A stretch of 64,000 bases of DNA from Chryseobacterium capnotolerans (GTDB lineage: Bacteria > Bacteroidota > Bacteroidia > Flavobacteriales > Weeksellaceae), in contig NZ_CP065589.1 in the NCBI RefSeq assembly GCF_021278965.1, positions 2,733,001 through 2,797,000 on the forward strand, read 5' to 3'. Positions within the stretch are counted from its first letter, which is position 1, and each line of letters begins with the position of its first letter. Of the stretch, positions 45,112 through 53,564 are shown piece after piece. Made by a program: the position numbers and the translations under genes. The notes below the pieces were generated by a model that was given only the letters and a program-made list of their open reading frames with translations, had not been told where the DNA came from and made no database searches.

Positions 45112-45543
45112 ATGGAACTTCCAAAACTGAATTTTCAGGAAACTTTTGATTTTAAATTCAAGAAAGACAAAGATAAGTTTTTTATTTATGATTTGGTTCG
45201 TAAAACTTATCTTCTGCTCACTCCTGAGGAATGGGTAAGGCAGCACTGGATCCACTATTATCTTACTGTAAAATCCTACTCTGCATCGGCTTTAATTACT
45301 GAAAAAAAGATTGTTCTCAATGGTTTAACCAAAAGAATTGATCTTTTAGTTACCGAAAAAACAGAACCCATCATTCTTATCGAATGTAAGGCCCCGCAAA
45401 TCAAGCTAACAGAAAAAACATTTGAGCAGACTGCCCGGTACAACTCCATTATCGGAGCTAAGGAAATTATTTTAACCAATGGATTACAGCATATTAATGC
45501 TTATTATGAAAATGAGCAGTATGTATTTTATAGGCCAGACTAA
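45112..45543 (+). CDS. PD-(D/E)xK nuclease-like protein with type I restriction HsdR N-terminal domain
   Basis: This 143-residue protein, starting at 45112 (MELPKLNFQETFDFKFKK), matches the HSDR_N_2 family. Its active-site pattern is Asp in 'TKRIDLLVTEK' and Glu-x-Lys in 'IILIECKAPQIKL'. 'EEWVRQHWIHYYL' precedes it. An upstream ATG at 45079 overlaps the holA start and is unlikely. It has no helicase part, so it is not a restriction subunit. The tight divergent link to holA is common in Bacteroidota. It may act in DNA repair or processing, but this is unproven. Confidence 0.82.
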   Translation: MELPKLNFQETFDFKFKKDKDKFFIYDLVRKTYLLLTPEEWVRQHWIHYYLTVKSYSASALITEKKIVLNGLTKRIDLLVTEKTEPIILIECKAPQIKLTEKTFEQTARYNSIIGAKEIILTNGLQHINAYYENEQYVFYRPD

Positions 45544-45576
45544 ATCTCAGGTAAAAATTAAACAACAAATATCAAT

Positions 45577-46191
45577 ATGAAAATTAAAAATATAGTATTC
45601 GATTTCGGAGGTGTACTCATGGATTGGGATCCTAGATATTTCTTTAAAGATTATTTCAATGATGATGAAAAAATGGAATACTTCCTGGAAAATATTGCTC
45701 AGGATGAGTGGAATATTGAACAAGACAGAGGAAGAAGCCTTTCAGAGGGTACAGAAATTCAGGTAAAAAAATTTCCGGAATGGGAAAAGGAGATCAGGGC
45801 TTTTTATGACAACTGGACCGTAATGCTGAAAAGCGATATTCCTCAAAATGTTGATATTTTAAGAAAATTAAAAAATACAGATTATCAGCTATTTGGATTA
45901 ACCAACTGGTCTGCAGAAACCTTTCCTTATGCATTGGAAAATTATGACTTCTTCCAGCTTTTTGATGGGAAAATTGTGGTTTCCGGAACAGAAAAACTGA
46001 TTAAGCCTGATCCTAAAATCTGGCATGTTTTACTGGAAAGATATAACATTCAGGCAGCAGAGTCTGTTTTTATTGATGATAATCCAAAGAATATTGAAAT
46101 GGCAAAATCGCTGGGATTCAATACCATTCACGTTCTGCCGGATACAGATCTGAAACAGGAACTATCTCATTTGGGTGTTGAAATTCAGTAA
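45577..46191 (+). CDS. HAD-superfamily hydrolase
   Basis: This 204-residue HAD hydrolase shows motif I 'IVFDFGGVLMDWDP' (nucleophile Asp9), motif II Thr in 'LFGLTNWS', motif III Lys in 'EKLIKPDPKIW', and motif IV 'FIDDNPKNIEMA'. The cap is a small helical type (about residues 15-90). Such proteins are phosphatases or dehalogenases of the HAD-IA type, similar to glucose-1-phosphatase or haloacid dehalogenase-like enzymes. The substrate is unknown. The gene starts 34 bases after the nuclease-like gene and may be co-transcribed; a terminator follows directly. Confidence 0.9.
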   Translation: MKIKNIVFDFGGVLMDWDPRYFFKDYFNDDEKMEYFLENIAQDEWNIEQDRGRSLSEGTEIQVKKFPEWEKEIRAFYDNWTVMLKSDIPQNVDILRKLKNTDYQLFGLTNWSAETFPYALENYDFFQLFDGKIVVSGTEKLIKPDPKIWHVLLERYNIQAAESVFIDDNPKNIEMAKSLGFNTIHVLPDTDLKQELSHLGVEIQ

Positions 46192-46209
46192 TTTTATTAT
46201 AAATAGTAA

Positions 46210-46256
46210 AAAAATCCTCAGTTAAGTTATTTTTATTAATTTGGCTGAGGATTTTT
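46210..46256 (+). terminator. Terminator of the HAD gene
   Basis: AAAAATCCTCAG pairs with CTGAGGATTTTT around a 23-base loop, ending two bases before the next start codon. The T run thus abuts the following gene. Confidence 0.75.
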
Positions 46257-46257
46257 T

Positions 46258-46674
46258 ATGAATATGAGAAAAATTTTACTTTTATTTTTATTTTTATTTG
46301 TTATTACAAGCTTTCATGCACAAAATATTGAAAACCCGGAAGCATTCAAGAAATGCCGAAAGGAATTCAACAAAAAGATCTGTCTTTCGGATGAAGACCA
46401 GGACGATATTCTATTTTATCTGGACAAATGCCCTAAACAAGGAGGTCCTATTGAAAATAACGGTTGCCCATGGCCTGATGCAGACAAAGACGAGGTTCCC
46501 GATAAAGATGATCAATGCCTTGCTATAGCTGGCCCAAGAGAAAACCAGGGATGCCCATGGCCTGATACTGATGGTGATGGCGTTCTGGATAAAGATGATG
46601 CCTGTCCCACCGTAAAAGGTGTTCAGAACCATAACGGATGTCCTCCTCCAGTCATAAAAGGCTGTATCATGTAG
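46258..46674 (+). CDS. Secreted protein with thrombospondin type 3-like calcium-binding repeats
   Basis: This protein of about 138 residues starts at 46258 or 46264 ([12 protein letters not shown]). It has a signal peptide and three Asp-rich repeats: '[15 protein letters not shown]', '[14 protein letters not shown]' and '[15 protein letters not shown]', each followed by a Cys and 'NNGCPWP'-like linkers. They resemble the calcium-binding stalk of OmpA-family proteins, but there is no OmpA domain here. It may be a truncated relative or a small periplasmic protein. Its start directly follows the HAD terminator, so it has its own promoter or reads through. Confidence 0.75.
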   Translation: MNMRKILLLFLFLFVITSFHAQNIENPEAFKKCRKEFNKKICLSDEDQDDILFYLDKCPKQGGPIENNGCPWPDADKDEVPDKDDQCLAIAGPRENQGCPWPDTDGDGVLDKDDACPTVKGVQNHNGCPPPVIKGCIM

Positions 46675-46707
46675 AAAAATAATTTCATTCATCTTGATAA
46701 CTATTCA

Positions 46708-46782
46708 ATGGATATAAGAAAAATGGTGTTTTTCCTGATATTTGCCGGAACTTATTTTCAGGCTCAGAATATAAATGTTTAA
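46708..46782 (+). pseudogene. Signal-peptide-only fragment
   Basis: ATG at 46708 encodes 24 residues ('MDIRKMVFFLIFAGTYFQAQ' plus NINV) and stops. It is a clean signal peptide with no mature part, in the style of the preceding TSP3-repeat gene. It is probably the 5' remnant of a duplicated secreted-protein gene. Confidence 0.45.
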
Positions 46783-46802
46783 TCCACCTCAAAATAAAAA
46801 AT

Positions 46803-47545
46803 ATGATACGTTCAATTTTATTAACTGCATCAATGATCGCCTCAGGGACTCTTTTCAGTCAAAATCTTAAAACAGTTTCCTATCAGGATGGATCACAGAA
46901 ACTGAATGGTTTAATCACTTCCAATGCAGGAAAAAAACTTCCCGGAGTACTGATCCTTCCCGCATGGAAAGGAATTGATGAAGAAGCCAAAACAGCAGCC
47001 ATTGAATTGGAAAAGCAAGGATATATTGCTTTTATTGCTGATATCTATGGGGAAGGAAAAATCCCTGCCAACAGCGATGAAGCTGCTAAAAGTTCCGGAT
47101 ACTACAAAAAGAATTATGCTGAATATCAAAAAGGATTTCACTGGCGTTGGAACAGCTGAAAAAAAACGGAGCTATTGCTGATAAAACGGCAGTTATAGGA
47201 TATTGTTTTGGAGGAACAGGTGCATTGGAATCCGCCAGAGGAAACCTACCTGTTGCAGGAGTAGTTTCTATTCATGGAAGTCTCGGAAGAGACCAAAGCA
47301 GAAAAAATGAAAAATTAAATGCTAAAATTCTGGTTGAAAATCCGGCAGATGACAAAGGAGTGACCCCTGAAGATTATAACAACCTCATCAAAGAAATGAA
47401 TGACGGAGATGCAGACTGGCAGATTATTACTTATGCTCATTCCAAACATACATTTACTGATCCAAAGTCACCGGACTATAATGAAACCATGGCCAAAAGA
47501 GCCTGGAATCATACATTGGTGTTTTTGAAAGAACTCCTGAAGTAA
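46803..47545 (+). pseudogene. Dienelactone hydrolase-family protein, split at an A5 run
   Basis: The first frame starts with a signal peptide ('MIRSILLTASMIASGTLFSQ') and the hydrolase opening 'LPGVLILPAWKGIDEEAK', and stops at 47159 after 'YQKGFHWRWNS'. The second carries 'VIGYCFGGTGALESARG', with the nucleophile Cys of dienelactone hydrolases, and the catalytic 'YAHSKHTFTDP' to 47545. Adding one A to the A5 run at 47128-47132 restores 'YQKRISLALEQLKKNGA', the family helix. All catalytic residues are present once it is joined. A homopolymer error is the likely cause. Confidence 0.85.
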
Positions 47546-47571
47546 TTTCAAAATAACAATGTAAGTGTAGT

Positions 47572-47613
47572 CATGTACCAATGCTTTGATGTAAGAACAT
47601 TCATTGGTACATG
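47572..47613. terminator. Terminator after the dienelactone hydrolase gene
   Basis: CATGTACCAATG and CATTGGTACATG form a 12-bp stem around an 18-base loop, followed by CTATTTTT. It lies between convergent genes. Confidence 0.8.
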
Positions 47614-47633
47614 GCTATTTTTAAATCCTTATT

Positions 47634-48017
47634 TTATGGTTGCTTTGCTTCCAATTCAACATCATATTTCTTGGTAGAATATTTTGTAAGCGAGCCGGTT
47701 GCCGCATCAATCCCTACCCCTAATGCACCTCCAAAAAGAATATTGAGAAGCGTTACCGCATTAAAATTCTTATCCAACTTTACTTCCTGAGGTTGAAAAC
47801 CTTCTTTTTCAATCGTAACGATTTGCTTACTCAATGATCTTGAAATAGGCGCTGTACAAGGAGTCACACACTTTTCTTCGCCTTTATGCATTACCTTCGC
47901 TCCTTCTGGACTGGAGTTGAACGTAATTTTATCACTGGTTCCTGTAAAAATGGTTGCACAAGAAGTCGTAGAAAGTGCGATGCCTAACAACAATACAATA
48001 GGTAGATTGTTTTTCAT
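47634..48017 (-). CDS. PEGA-domain lipoprotein
   Basis: This 127-residue lipoprotein has the lipobox 'LSTTSCATIFTG'. A PEGA-type small beta domain at about residues 28-85 carries 'ITFNSSPEGAKVMHKGEEKCVTPCTAPISRSLSKQIVTIEKEGFQPQE', with the PEGA-like 'SPEGAKV'. A hydrophobic Gly-rich stretch 'LLNILFGGALGVGIDAATG' follows and may insert in the membrane. PEGA domains are thought to bind surface polymers. The gene is single and convergent with the dienelactone hydrolase gene. Confidence 0.75.
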   Translation of the reverse strand: MKNNLPIVLLLGIALSTTSCATIFTGTSDKITFNSSPEGAKVMHKGEEKCVTPCTAPISRSLSKQIVTIEKEGFQPQEVKLDKNFNAVTLLNILFGGALGVGIDAATGSLTKYSTKKYDVELEAKQP

Positions 48018-48191
48018 ATATTTTATTAAAAGTTAACATTGCCGGATTATTTTTCGGCGCGCGAACTTACAAAATAATTCATGACAACCCGCATCAACAG
48101 GCAGTAATATCCTGATTAAAAAGATAACTTATTGATAGCTAAATCGGTTTTTTTAGATATTCTTAATCAAAAAAGTAAGTATCTATAACAC

Positions 48192-48222
48192 AAAAAAGCC
48201 ATCTCTTTTTGAGACAGCTTTT
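48192..48222 (-). terminator. Weak terminator after the zinc-ribbon gene
   Basis: AAAAAAGCCATCTC can pair with GAGACAGCTTTT apart from two mismatches. It overlaps the end of the gene at 48221. Confidence 0.4.
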
Positions 48223-48454
48223 ATTTATTATCGCTTATTCTATTGCAGCTTGAGCACCACCAATATTCTTTTGAAGGGTCTTTCAGCTTAGTTTTTGTTT
48301 TCTTACCACAATCATTACAGATGCATTCATCTTTTTCATCTTCTAAGGCATGGTAGCTACAGGAAGAGCATATCCAATGGGTCACTTCAGGCTCATCATC
48401 AATATACCATGTAAAAGCATTTGCCTTACATTCTGGACAGATCTGCGTAGCCAT
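48221..48454 (-). CDS. Small four-knuckle zinc-ribbon protein
   Basis: This 77-residue protein holds four CxxC pairs: 'ICPECKANA', 'WICSSCSYH', 'CICNDCGKK' and 'WWCSSCNRI'. They probably bind two zinc ions in a ribbon-like fold. No catalytic part is present. It is the last gene of a minus-strand run beginning at the Crp/Fnr gene at 51662 and lies 7 bases after the cupin gene. The function is unknown; nucleic-acid or protein binding is possible. Confidence 0.75.
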   Translation of the reverse strand: MATQICPECKANAFTWYIDDEPEVTHWICSSCSYHALEDEKDECICNDCGKKTKTKLKDPSKEYWWCSSCNRISDNK

Positions 48455-48461
48455 AATTATA

Positions 48462-48833
48462 TTAATCTTCTCCTTCCCTGTTCACCAATTCCATAGAAAA
48501 TGCAGGCAGACAGATGGCAAGATATTCACAAGGTTCTGAGAATGGATTACTGTAGCGAATTCTCGCTCCTTTTTCAATCAGAATACTGCTTCCTTTTTCA
48601 AGGACTACAATTTCCCCATCAATTTCAAATTGTTTTTTACCGGAAATAATATAAGTGAATTCGTCAAATTCCGGAGTCTGATGGGGCTCACTCCAATCTG
48701 GCGGAGCAACCATATGAGCGATGGAAACATTAGCGTTTCCTGTAGAATTCCCCCAATGCTCTTCAATCAGTTTTCCGTCTGTAGTAGGCACTACAAATGG
48801 AGATTGCTGGATTTTGTATTTTTTCATACCCAA
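48462..48833 (-). CDS. Cupin-domain protein
   Basis: This protein of up to 123 residues (start at 48833 or two codons later) has a single cupin barrel. The first motif is in 'WSEPHQTPEFDEFTYIISGKKQFEIDG', with His and Glu ligands, and the second in 'ILIEKGARIRYSNPFSEPCEYLAI'. The second motif lacks an obvious His, so metal binding may be weak or absent. Its start overlaps the GNAT gene by 10 bases. It may be a sugar- or small-ligand-binding protein. Confidence 0.8.
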   Translation of the reverse strand: MGMKKYKIQQSPFVVPTTDGKLIEEHWGNSTGNANVSIAHMVAPPDWSEPHQTPEFDEFTYIISGKKQFEIDGEIVVLEKGSSILIEKGARIRYSNPFSEPCEYLAICLPAFSMELVNREGED

Positions 48834-49351
48834 GCTTCTTTTTTGATCTCGTATACAAAATTGGTTCTCGTAGGTTCAGCAAAATAAGCCACTTCTTCTT
48901 CCGCTATTTTGATTCCTCCAAGCCTTTCCAATGCTTTCTGTGAGCGGAAATTTTCTTTTCCAATATGGAAATGAACTTTATCTACATATTGGAAAATATA
49001 ATCCAGCATCAGTTTTTTCACTTTGGGATTAATCCCTTTCCCCCAGGATTTTGTTCCATAGAAAGTATAACCGATGAAAATATGGTTATCATTTTCATCA
49101 AAATTATAGTAACGGCTGCTTCCCAGCACATCTCCGGTTATTTTTTCAATAATTTTAAAAGCCCCCTTACTTTCTATAGCTCCTCTAAAGAAATTTTCAA
49201 AAACTTCTCTCTGATAACGATCTTTATTAGGGTGTTGTTCCCATACTTTAGGATCAGATGCTACTTCATATAAAGATTCAAAATCCCCTTGTTCTAAGGG
49301 GATTAATTGAAATTCTTCATTCTCTAAAACAGGTTGAACAGAAAAATTCAT
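48824..49351 (-). CDS. GNAT-family N-acetyltransferase (RimJ/RimL type)
   Basis: This 175-residue acetyltransferase of the RimJ/RimL type starts 'FQLIPLEQGDFESLYEVASDPKVWEQHP'. The acetyl-CoA site appears in 'IGYTFYGTKSWGKGINPKVKKLMLDYIF', and the C-terminal 'KVHFHIGKENFRSQKALERLGG' is the family's substrate-side motif. The canonical Q/R-x-x-G-x-G/A loop reads 'KSWGKGIN', slightly divergent. The acceptor could be a protein N-terminus or small amine. It overlaps the cupin gene and lies two bases after the DUF2911 gene. Confidence 0.85.
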   Translation of the reverse strand: MNFSVQPVLENEEFQLIPLEQGDFESLYEVASDPKVWEQHPNKDRYQREVFENFFRGAIESKGAFKIIEKITGDVLGSSRYYNFDENDNHIFIGYTFYGTKSWGKGINPKVKKLMLDYIFQYVDKVHFHIGKENFRSQKALERLGGIKIAEEEVAYFAEPTRTNFVYEIKKEAWV

Positions 49352-49353
49352 GC

Positions 49354-49957
49354 TTAGCCTTTTTTGTTAGAGTCTGATTCTATTCTTTGGATTTCTTTCA
49401 ACTTATCAGAAATCTTGATTACAGTGTCTAATTTTGATGGTTTCAATGGGATTTCTGCCTGATTCATATCCCATTTGATCACCAGGTTTCCAGAGTTTTC
49501 ATCTGTTGGGTTCAGGGTAATTTCAAACCATTCCTGTTTGTCTGCCAATTTATTTACCGGCACTGTAACATCTACTACATCCTGTTTAGGATCATAAGTA
49601 TAAGCCCCCCCACTGCTGGAAGTCTTTATTCAAAATTACTTTCCATTCTTTTTCAGTAGGAATGATGAATAGTCCGTAAGTTCCTGCCGGAACGGTCTTT
49701 CCGCCAAAATTAATGGTCTGTCCGAAAGTGATCTTCGTAGATGAGTTAGCTCCTGCTCTCCAAACCTGGCCGTAAGGAACCAATTCTCCAAAAATCTTAC
49801 GCCCTTTCACTCCAGGTCTTCCGTAATCCACTGAGATTTTGGACATTGAAAACTGCTGCTCTACCTTCTGACGCGGACTTGCTGCTGGTACAGAATAATC
49901 CTGTGCTAAAGCAAATCCTGAAACTGAAATACAAACTGCTATTAATAACTTTTTCAC
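49354..49957 (-). pseudogene. DUF2911 family secreted protein, split at a G7 run
   Basis: The gene starts at a GTG (49957, 'VKKLLIAVCISVSGFALAQ' as signal peptide). DUF2911 features are 'ASPRQKVEQQFSMSKISVDYGRPGVKGRKIFG' and 'QVWRAGANSSTKITFGQTINFGG'. At a run of seven G (plus-strand C7, 49605-49611) the frame stops after 'QQWGGLYL'. With six G it continues 'QWGAYTYDPKQDVVDVTVPV' to 49354. An upstream ATG at 50089 would overlap ogt and lacks a signal peptide. DUF2911 proteins are abundant secreted Bacteroidota proteins of unknown role. A homopolymer error is likely. Confidence 0.85.
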
Positions 49958-49986
49958 GTGTAAATTTTTGTTTAAAATTACAAAAA

Positions 49987-50523
49987 TCAAAATAAAATTG
50001 CTTTCTCTAGCTCCAATAATTTTTGTTTTCTCCAGATTCCGCCTGCATACCCTACTAATTCGCCGTTGGAACCGATCACACGATGACATGGAATTAAAAT
50101 AGCAATTTTATTGATTCCATTGGCTGTTCCTACGGCACGAATGGCTTTGGGATTTCCCAACAATTCTGACTGTTGTTTATAAGTCCTGATCTCTCCCATC
50201 GGAATTTCACGAAGCAGCTGCCATACTTTTTCCTGAAATTCAGTGCCGGTTGTAAATAAAGGAACTTCAAATTCAGATCTGTTTCCTTCAAAATATTCTT
50301 TTAATTCTTTTTCCAATTGCTGAAAATGAATGTGATCTTTTTCTACAATTTCTGTCTTCAGTATTTTTGATAGGGCCCTCAGCTGCTTTTCAAAATTTTT
50401 CCTGTCTGTAAATTCCAGCAGACAGATGCCCTGATCTGTTGCACAGGCTATCATTTCTCCCAGTGGAGTCTCTATTGTTTTTTGATGTATGAATTCCATT
50501 AGTTTAAAATTACTATTTTTCAT
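49987..50523 (-). CDS. ogt: Methylated-DNA--protein-cysteine methyltransferase
   Basis: This is a suicide repair enzyme that removes O6-methyl groups from guanine. The acceptor Cys lies in 'ILIPCHRVIGSNGELVGYAGG' (about residue 145), and the DNA-binding helix 'PKAIRAVGTANGINK' precedes it. The start may be 50523 or 50499 (MEFIHQKTIETPLGEM). The length of 170-178 residues is normal. It lies between DinB and DUF2911 in a minus-strand run, 18 bases from DinB. Chromosomal ogt-type repair is inferred, and it is not fused to Ada. Confidence 0.92.
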   Translation of the reverse strand: MKNSNFKLMEFIHQKTIETPLGEMIACATDQGICLLEFTDRKNFEKQLRALSKILKTEIVEKDHIHFQQLEKELKEYFEGNRSEFEVPLFTTGTEFQEKVWQLLREIPMGEIRTYKQQSELLGNPKAIRAVGTANGINKIAILIPCHRVIGSNGELVGYAGGIWRKQKLLELEKAILF

Positions 50524-50541
50524 GGATTCATCCCTTATCTT

Positions 50542-51090
50542 TTACCTTTTCTTTACCACTCTTTCTGCCTGAGCGATATGTCTTGCATTATGATAAATCA
50601 CAAAACGGAAAGTATCTCCCAGCTTTAAGGTGATCAGTTTTGAAATACTGATGGCTGTTTTTGTTTTTTCCAGATTGATAGGTCTTGCTTTTTCCAATAG
50701 ATCAAGTAATTGTTTCTGCTGCTTTATAAATTCATTCACAACCTCTTTGTTCAGCTGGCTGTGAATGGGATTCATAACTTTGAGCGTTTTCATCTTATTC
50801 AGTTTATCTTTGGGAAGCATAGTTTGAGCAAAATAATTCCCTAGAATCCCCGGTTTAAAATCTGGTTTTGAAGTAGTTTTGGAAGAAGAAATTCTTTGAG
50901 AGATTTCAGGGATATAAAAGTTTCCGTAGCGGTTAAGATGTTCCAGACATTCCAATGCACTCCAGCTATCGGTCGTAGTTCTGAAATTCAGTTCATCTTC
51001 CGGTACTAATAAAAGGCTTTCAGCATACTGCAGATGTTGTCTGGTTCTGTTTTTTAATTCCTCTAACAATGCTGTGGTTGAAATTTTCAT
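50542..51090 (-). CDS. DinB superfamily protein
   Basis: This 182-residue protein has a four-helix DinB-like fold. An N-terminal helix 'LLEELKNRTRQHLQYAESLLLVP' is followed by 'SWSALECLEHLNRYGNFYIPEI', whose His is one of the usual metal ligands, and the C-terminal 'RFVIYHNARHIAQAERVV' supplies the other His pair. Such proteins act as metal-dependent thiol transferases or S-transferases, as in YfiT or bacillithiol transferases. The name does not imply polymerase IV. It is encoded just after the Crp/Fnr gene. Confidence 0.85.
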   Translation of the reverse strand: MKISTTALLEELKNRTRQHLQYAESLLLVPEDELNFRTTTDSWSALECLEHLNRYGNFYIPEISQRISSSKTTSKPDFKPGILGNYFAQTMLPKDKLNKMKTLKVMNPIHSQLNKEVVNEFIKQQKQLLDLLEKARPINLEKTKTAISISKLITLKLGDTFRFVIYHNARHIAQAERVVKKR

Positions 51091-51143
51091 TACTGTTTTT
51101 TTACAAAGTTCCGGATCCGTTTCTTCTTAAATCTTGATTGAAC

Positions 51144-51662
51144 TCAAGATTTTTTAAGCCTGGATAAAGTTTCCGGAGACATTCTTAGATAATTGGCAAT
51201 ATATTTATTCGGAACTTCCTGAAATAGTTTCGGACTGCGTTTTAAGACTCTTTCAAAACGTTCTGCCGGGGCATTAATCAATAGGTCTTTTTCTCTTTCT
51301 AACTGCTGCAATACAAGGTCTTCCAAAACATTGATCCAAAACTTCATATGGGTCTCATCGGATTGAATAAACTGGTAGAAATCATTTTTTGAGGCTACTT
51401 TTACCGCCGTTTTCTTGATCGCCTGAATATAAAGGTCTGATGGCTTCCCGGAAAGAAAAGAATCCAGAGAAACAATAATATTCCCGGTATACCCGAAACG
51501 GATAATTCTTTCTTCATGATCATCCGTCATAAAGATCCTTACACTTCCTTTTTCAATAAAATAAATCTGGGTATCTGTACTTCCTGAGATTTTCAAAAAC
51601 TCATTCCGTTTAAATTCCTTATGTTCCCAATGAATCCCGCTTTGAAGTAATTTTTCAACCAT
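51144..51662 (-). CDS. Crp/Fnr family transcriptional regulator
   Basis: This 172-residue regulator has an N-terminal cyclic-nucleotide-binding-like roll ('FLKISGSTDTQIYFIEKGSVRIFMTDDHEERIIRFGYTGNIIVS'). The C-terminal helix-turn-helix ends with 'PNKYIANYLRMSPETLSRLKKS', the recognition helix being at the very end. It is compact, like the regulator at 50-613, and probably lacks the last wing strand. It heads a minus-strand run of DinB, ogt, DUF2911, GNAT, cupin and zinc-ribbon genes and may regulate them in response to stress. This is an inference from position. Confidence 0.85.
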   Translation of the reverse strand: MVEKLLQSGIHWEHKEFKRNEFLKISGSTDTQIYFIEKGSVRIFMTDDHEERIIRFGYTGNIIVSLDSFLSGKPSDLYIQAIKKTAVKVASKNDFYQFIQSDETHMKFWINVLEDLVLQQLEREKDLLINAPAERFERVLKRSPKLFQEVPNKYIANYLRMSPETLSRLKKS

Positions 51663-51855
51663 TTCATTTTAGTATTTGGAGTTCCAAAGATAATGGGTAT
51701 TTTTAGAGGTTTAAACACCAACTGCGAATAATGCTCAAAAAAATAAGCAAATCATTCCTTTTCAGGATGCAGAATATAGTGATGATATTGTAAAAATACT
51801 TGAGCAGAGTTTATTCTGCGCCTTATTACAAAATAAATTCAAAACATTCTTAATA

Positions 51856-52860
51856 ATGAAGATTAATACAGCCTTAGTGCTTTTATGTTCACAGCTTATG
51901 ATTGTCAGCTGTAAAAAGGAGGACAACACCACAGTTCAGAATCAGCCAGCTATTGTAAAAGATTCTGTAAAAACGGCAGCTGCAGAGGAGGAAATAGATT
52001 TTAAGAATTTTAATATTTACAATGTTTCCACCATGCAGCGTAAAGACCTTATGGATACCTTTATTTCGGTCTCTGATATTTATAATGATAAGAATGCTGT
52101 TCCGGCAGATCTTCTTAAAAAGCAAAAGGAGCTTCCTTTTGAAAAGGTGTCCTATATTGAATTGGATGGTTCTTACAGAAAAAAAATGCTGGATGCCATT
52201 CATATCACGGAAAATGACTCACTGTATCTCTATAATTATGAGACCAATAACCTCCAAAAAATCCCGGTTAATAAGCTGAAAGCCACCGCCTACCTTTCTC
52301 CTTATATCGTTGAAGGAGACGAGGTTGACTCGGAATCTTATATGCTTGGATTCCAGATTGACACTCAAAAAGGTACTGATATTTTTGATAAGTACATGAA
52401 TGTAATCGCCTATTTCGGAAGCAAAAATCCATTTGTAGAAAATCAGATGAAAATGATTAAATGGGAAAAAGCAGGAGCTGATATTCAGAAAAAATATTTC
52501 TCAGGTTCCAATCTTAAATATGGAAGTACTTACCAATCTAAGTATGAAAACCTTACGTATTATGTACAGGATCTTCTTGAAGAATATGGAACTCAGGAAC
52601 GCAGACTGGTAGTGATCAACGATAAGAATGAAAAAATATTTGAGAAGACATTTACCATAAGTGACGGAGCGGAATTCAACCCTCTGGAAAAAATGGAAAA
52701 TGCAGAAAACCATTATTATGCTCAATGGACAGGTAGACTTTTTAAAGGAAAAGCACCAGTGGTATTTAACTTTACCTCTCCTTCTTTCGGATGCCCTGCC
52801 ATCACATTTTTGGATAAAGAAAAGACTGAGCTTACTATTAATTGTGATAACAGACATTAA
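51856..52860 (+). CDS. Hypothetical lipoprotein
   Basis: This is a 334-residue lipoprotein with the lipobox 'LMIVSCKKEDN'. The rest has mixed helices and strands ('FKNFNIYNVSTMQRKDLMDTFISVSDIY', 'YIVEGDEVDSESYMLGFQID', 'YQSKYENLTYYVQDLLEEYG') and a C-terminal 'FNFTSPSFGCPAITFLDKEK'. I do not recognise a known domain. It is divergent from the Crp/Fnr gene and carries its own strong terminator. It is probably anchored at the inner face of the outer membrane. Confidence 0.75.
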   Translation: MKINTALVLLCSQLMIVSCKKEDNTTVQNQPAIVKDSVKTAAAEEEIDFKNFNIYNVSTMQRKDLMDTFISVSDIYNDKNAVPADLLKKQKELPFEKVSYIELDGSYRKKMLDAIHITENDSLYLYNYETNNLQKIPVNKLKATAYLSPYIVEGDEVDSESYMLGFQIDTQKGTDIFDKYMNVIAYFGSKNPFVENQMKMIKWEKAGADIQKKYFSGSNLKYGSTYQSKYENLTYYVQDLLEEYGTQERRLVVINDKNEKIFEKTFTISDGAEFNPLEKMENAENHYYAQWTGRLFKGKAPVVFNFTSPSFGCPAITFLDKEKTELTINCDNRH

Positions 52861-52982
52861 TAAAAAAAGGCTTAAATAATAATTCTGCAAGTATTTTATC
52901 ATATATCTATTATGTACCTGTAGAAAATCTTATGCAAAGTCTATTTAATAAGTAACGATTTTTTAATGAGATACCTCAAAAG

Positions 52983-53014
52983 CAAACCTGTACATCTACA
53001 GGTTTGTTTTTTTT
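52983..53014 (+). terminator. Strong terminator after the lipoprotein gene
   Basis: CAAACCTGTA pairs with TACAGGTTTG around a CATC loop, followed by eight T. It is a classical intrinsic terminator. Confidence 0.92.
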
Positions 53015-53076
53015 GTTCAAAAAGTTTCCGGAATGAAAAAATAATGTACATTTAATGCCACACAAAAAACACAACT

Positions 53077-53487
53077 ATGAAACAAAATATACTCCTGTTT
53101 GCTCTTTGCATTTTCATCAACTTATTGATTGGCAACATTATATTAGTCATTATATTTCCTGACTTACCCTCTTTTTACAACATTCTTATTTCACTATTTG
53201 TATTCATCATTTATGGAATAGTGTTTTATCAATTAAACTTAATCCCAAAGAAATTAACAACCTGGAAACTTATCGGAATCTCTGCTGCATTAAGCCTTTC
53301 TGCTCTTTTAACTGCCTGTATTTTTACTTCAATAAGCAACCGGTTACCGACGGACACCATCATAACCGCCGGATTAAAAGGAGTTATTCCCATGTTTATT
53401 TTTGCGATCGTTCTTGCATCTCCTTTCTGGATCCCTTTGGCATTTTTTAATTTCGTCTGTATTTATTTCATGAGAAAGGAGTCCTGA
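53077..53487 (+). CDS. Small four-helix membrane protein
   Basis: This 136-residue protein has four predicted membrane segments at about residues 5-27 ('LLFALCIFINLLIGNIILVI'), 32-52, 66-86 and 103-128 ('MFIFAIVLASPFWIPLAFF'). No catalytic motif is visible. I do not recognise a family. It is flanked by strong terminators on both sides, so it is transcribed alone. The role is unknown. Confidence 0.65.
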   Translation: MKQNILLFALCIFINLLIGNIILVIIFPDLPSFYNILISLFVFIIYGIVFYQLNLIPKKLTTWKLIGISAALSLSALLTACIFTSISNRLPTDTIITAGLKGVIPMFIFAIVLASPFWIPLAFFNFVCIYFMRKES

Positions 53488-53507
53488 ACAAAACATAACC
53501 ATTAAAA

Positions 53508-53541
53508 ATGGGGTACATTGAATTTGTTCAACATACCCCAT
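53508..53541. terminator. Bidirectional terminator between convergent genes
   Basis: ATGGGGTA pairs with TACCCCAT and an inner TTGAA with TTCAA, broken by a CA/CA mismatch. It lies between the membrane protein gene and the esterase gene. Confidence 0.75.
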
Positions 53542-53564
53542 CATCCTATTTATAGCATATTCAA

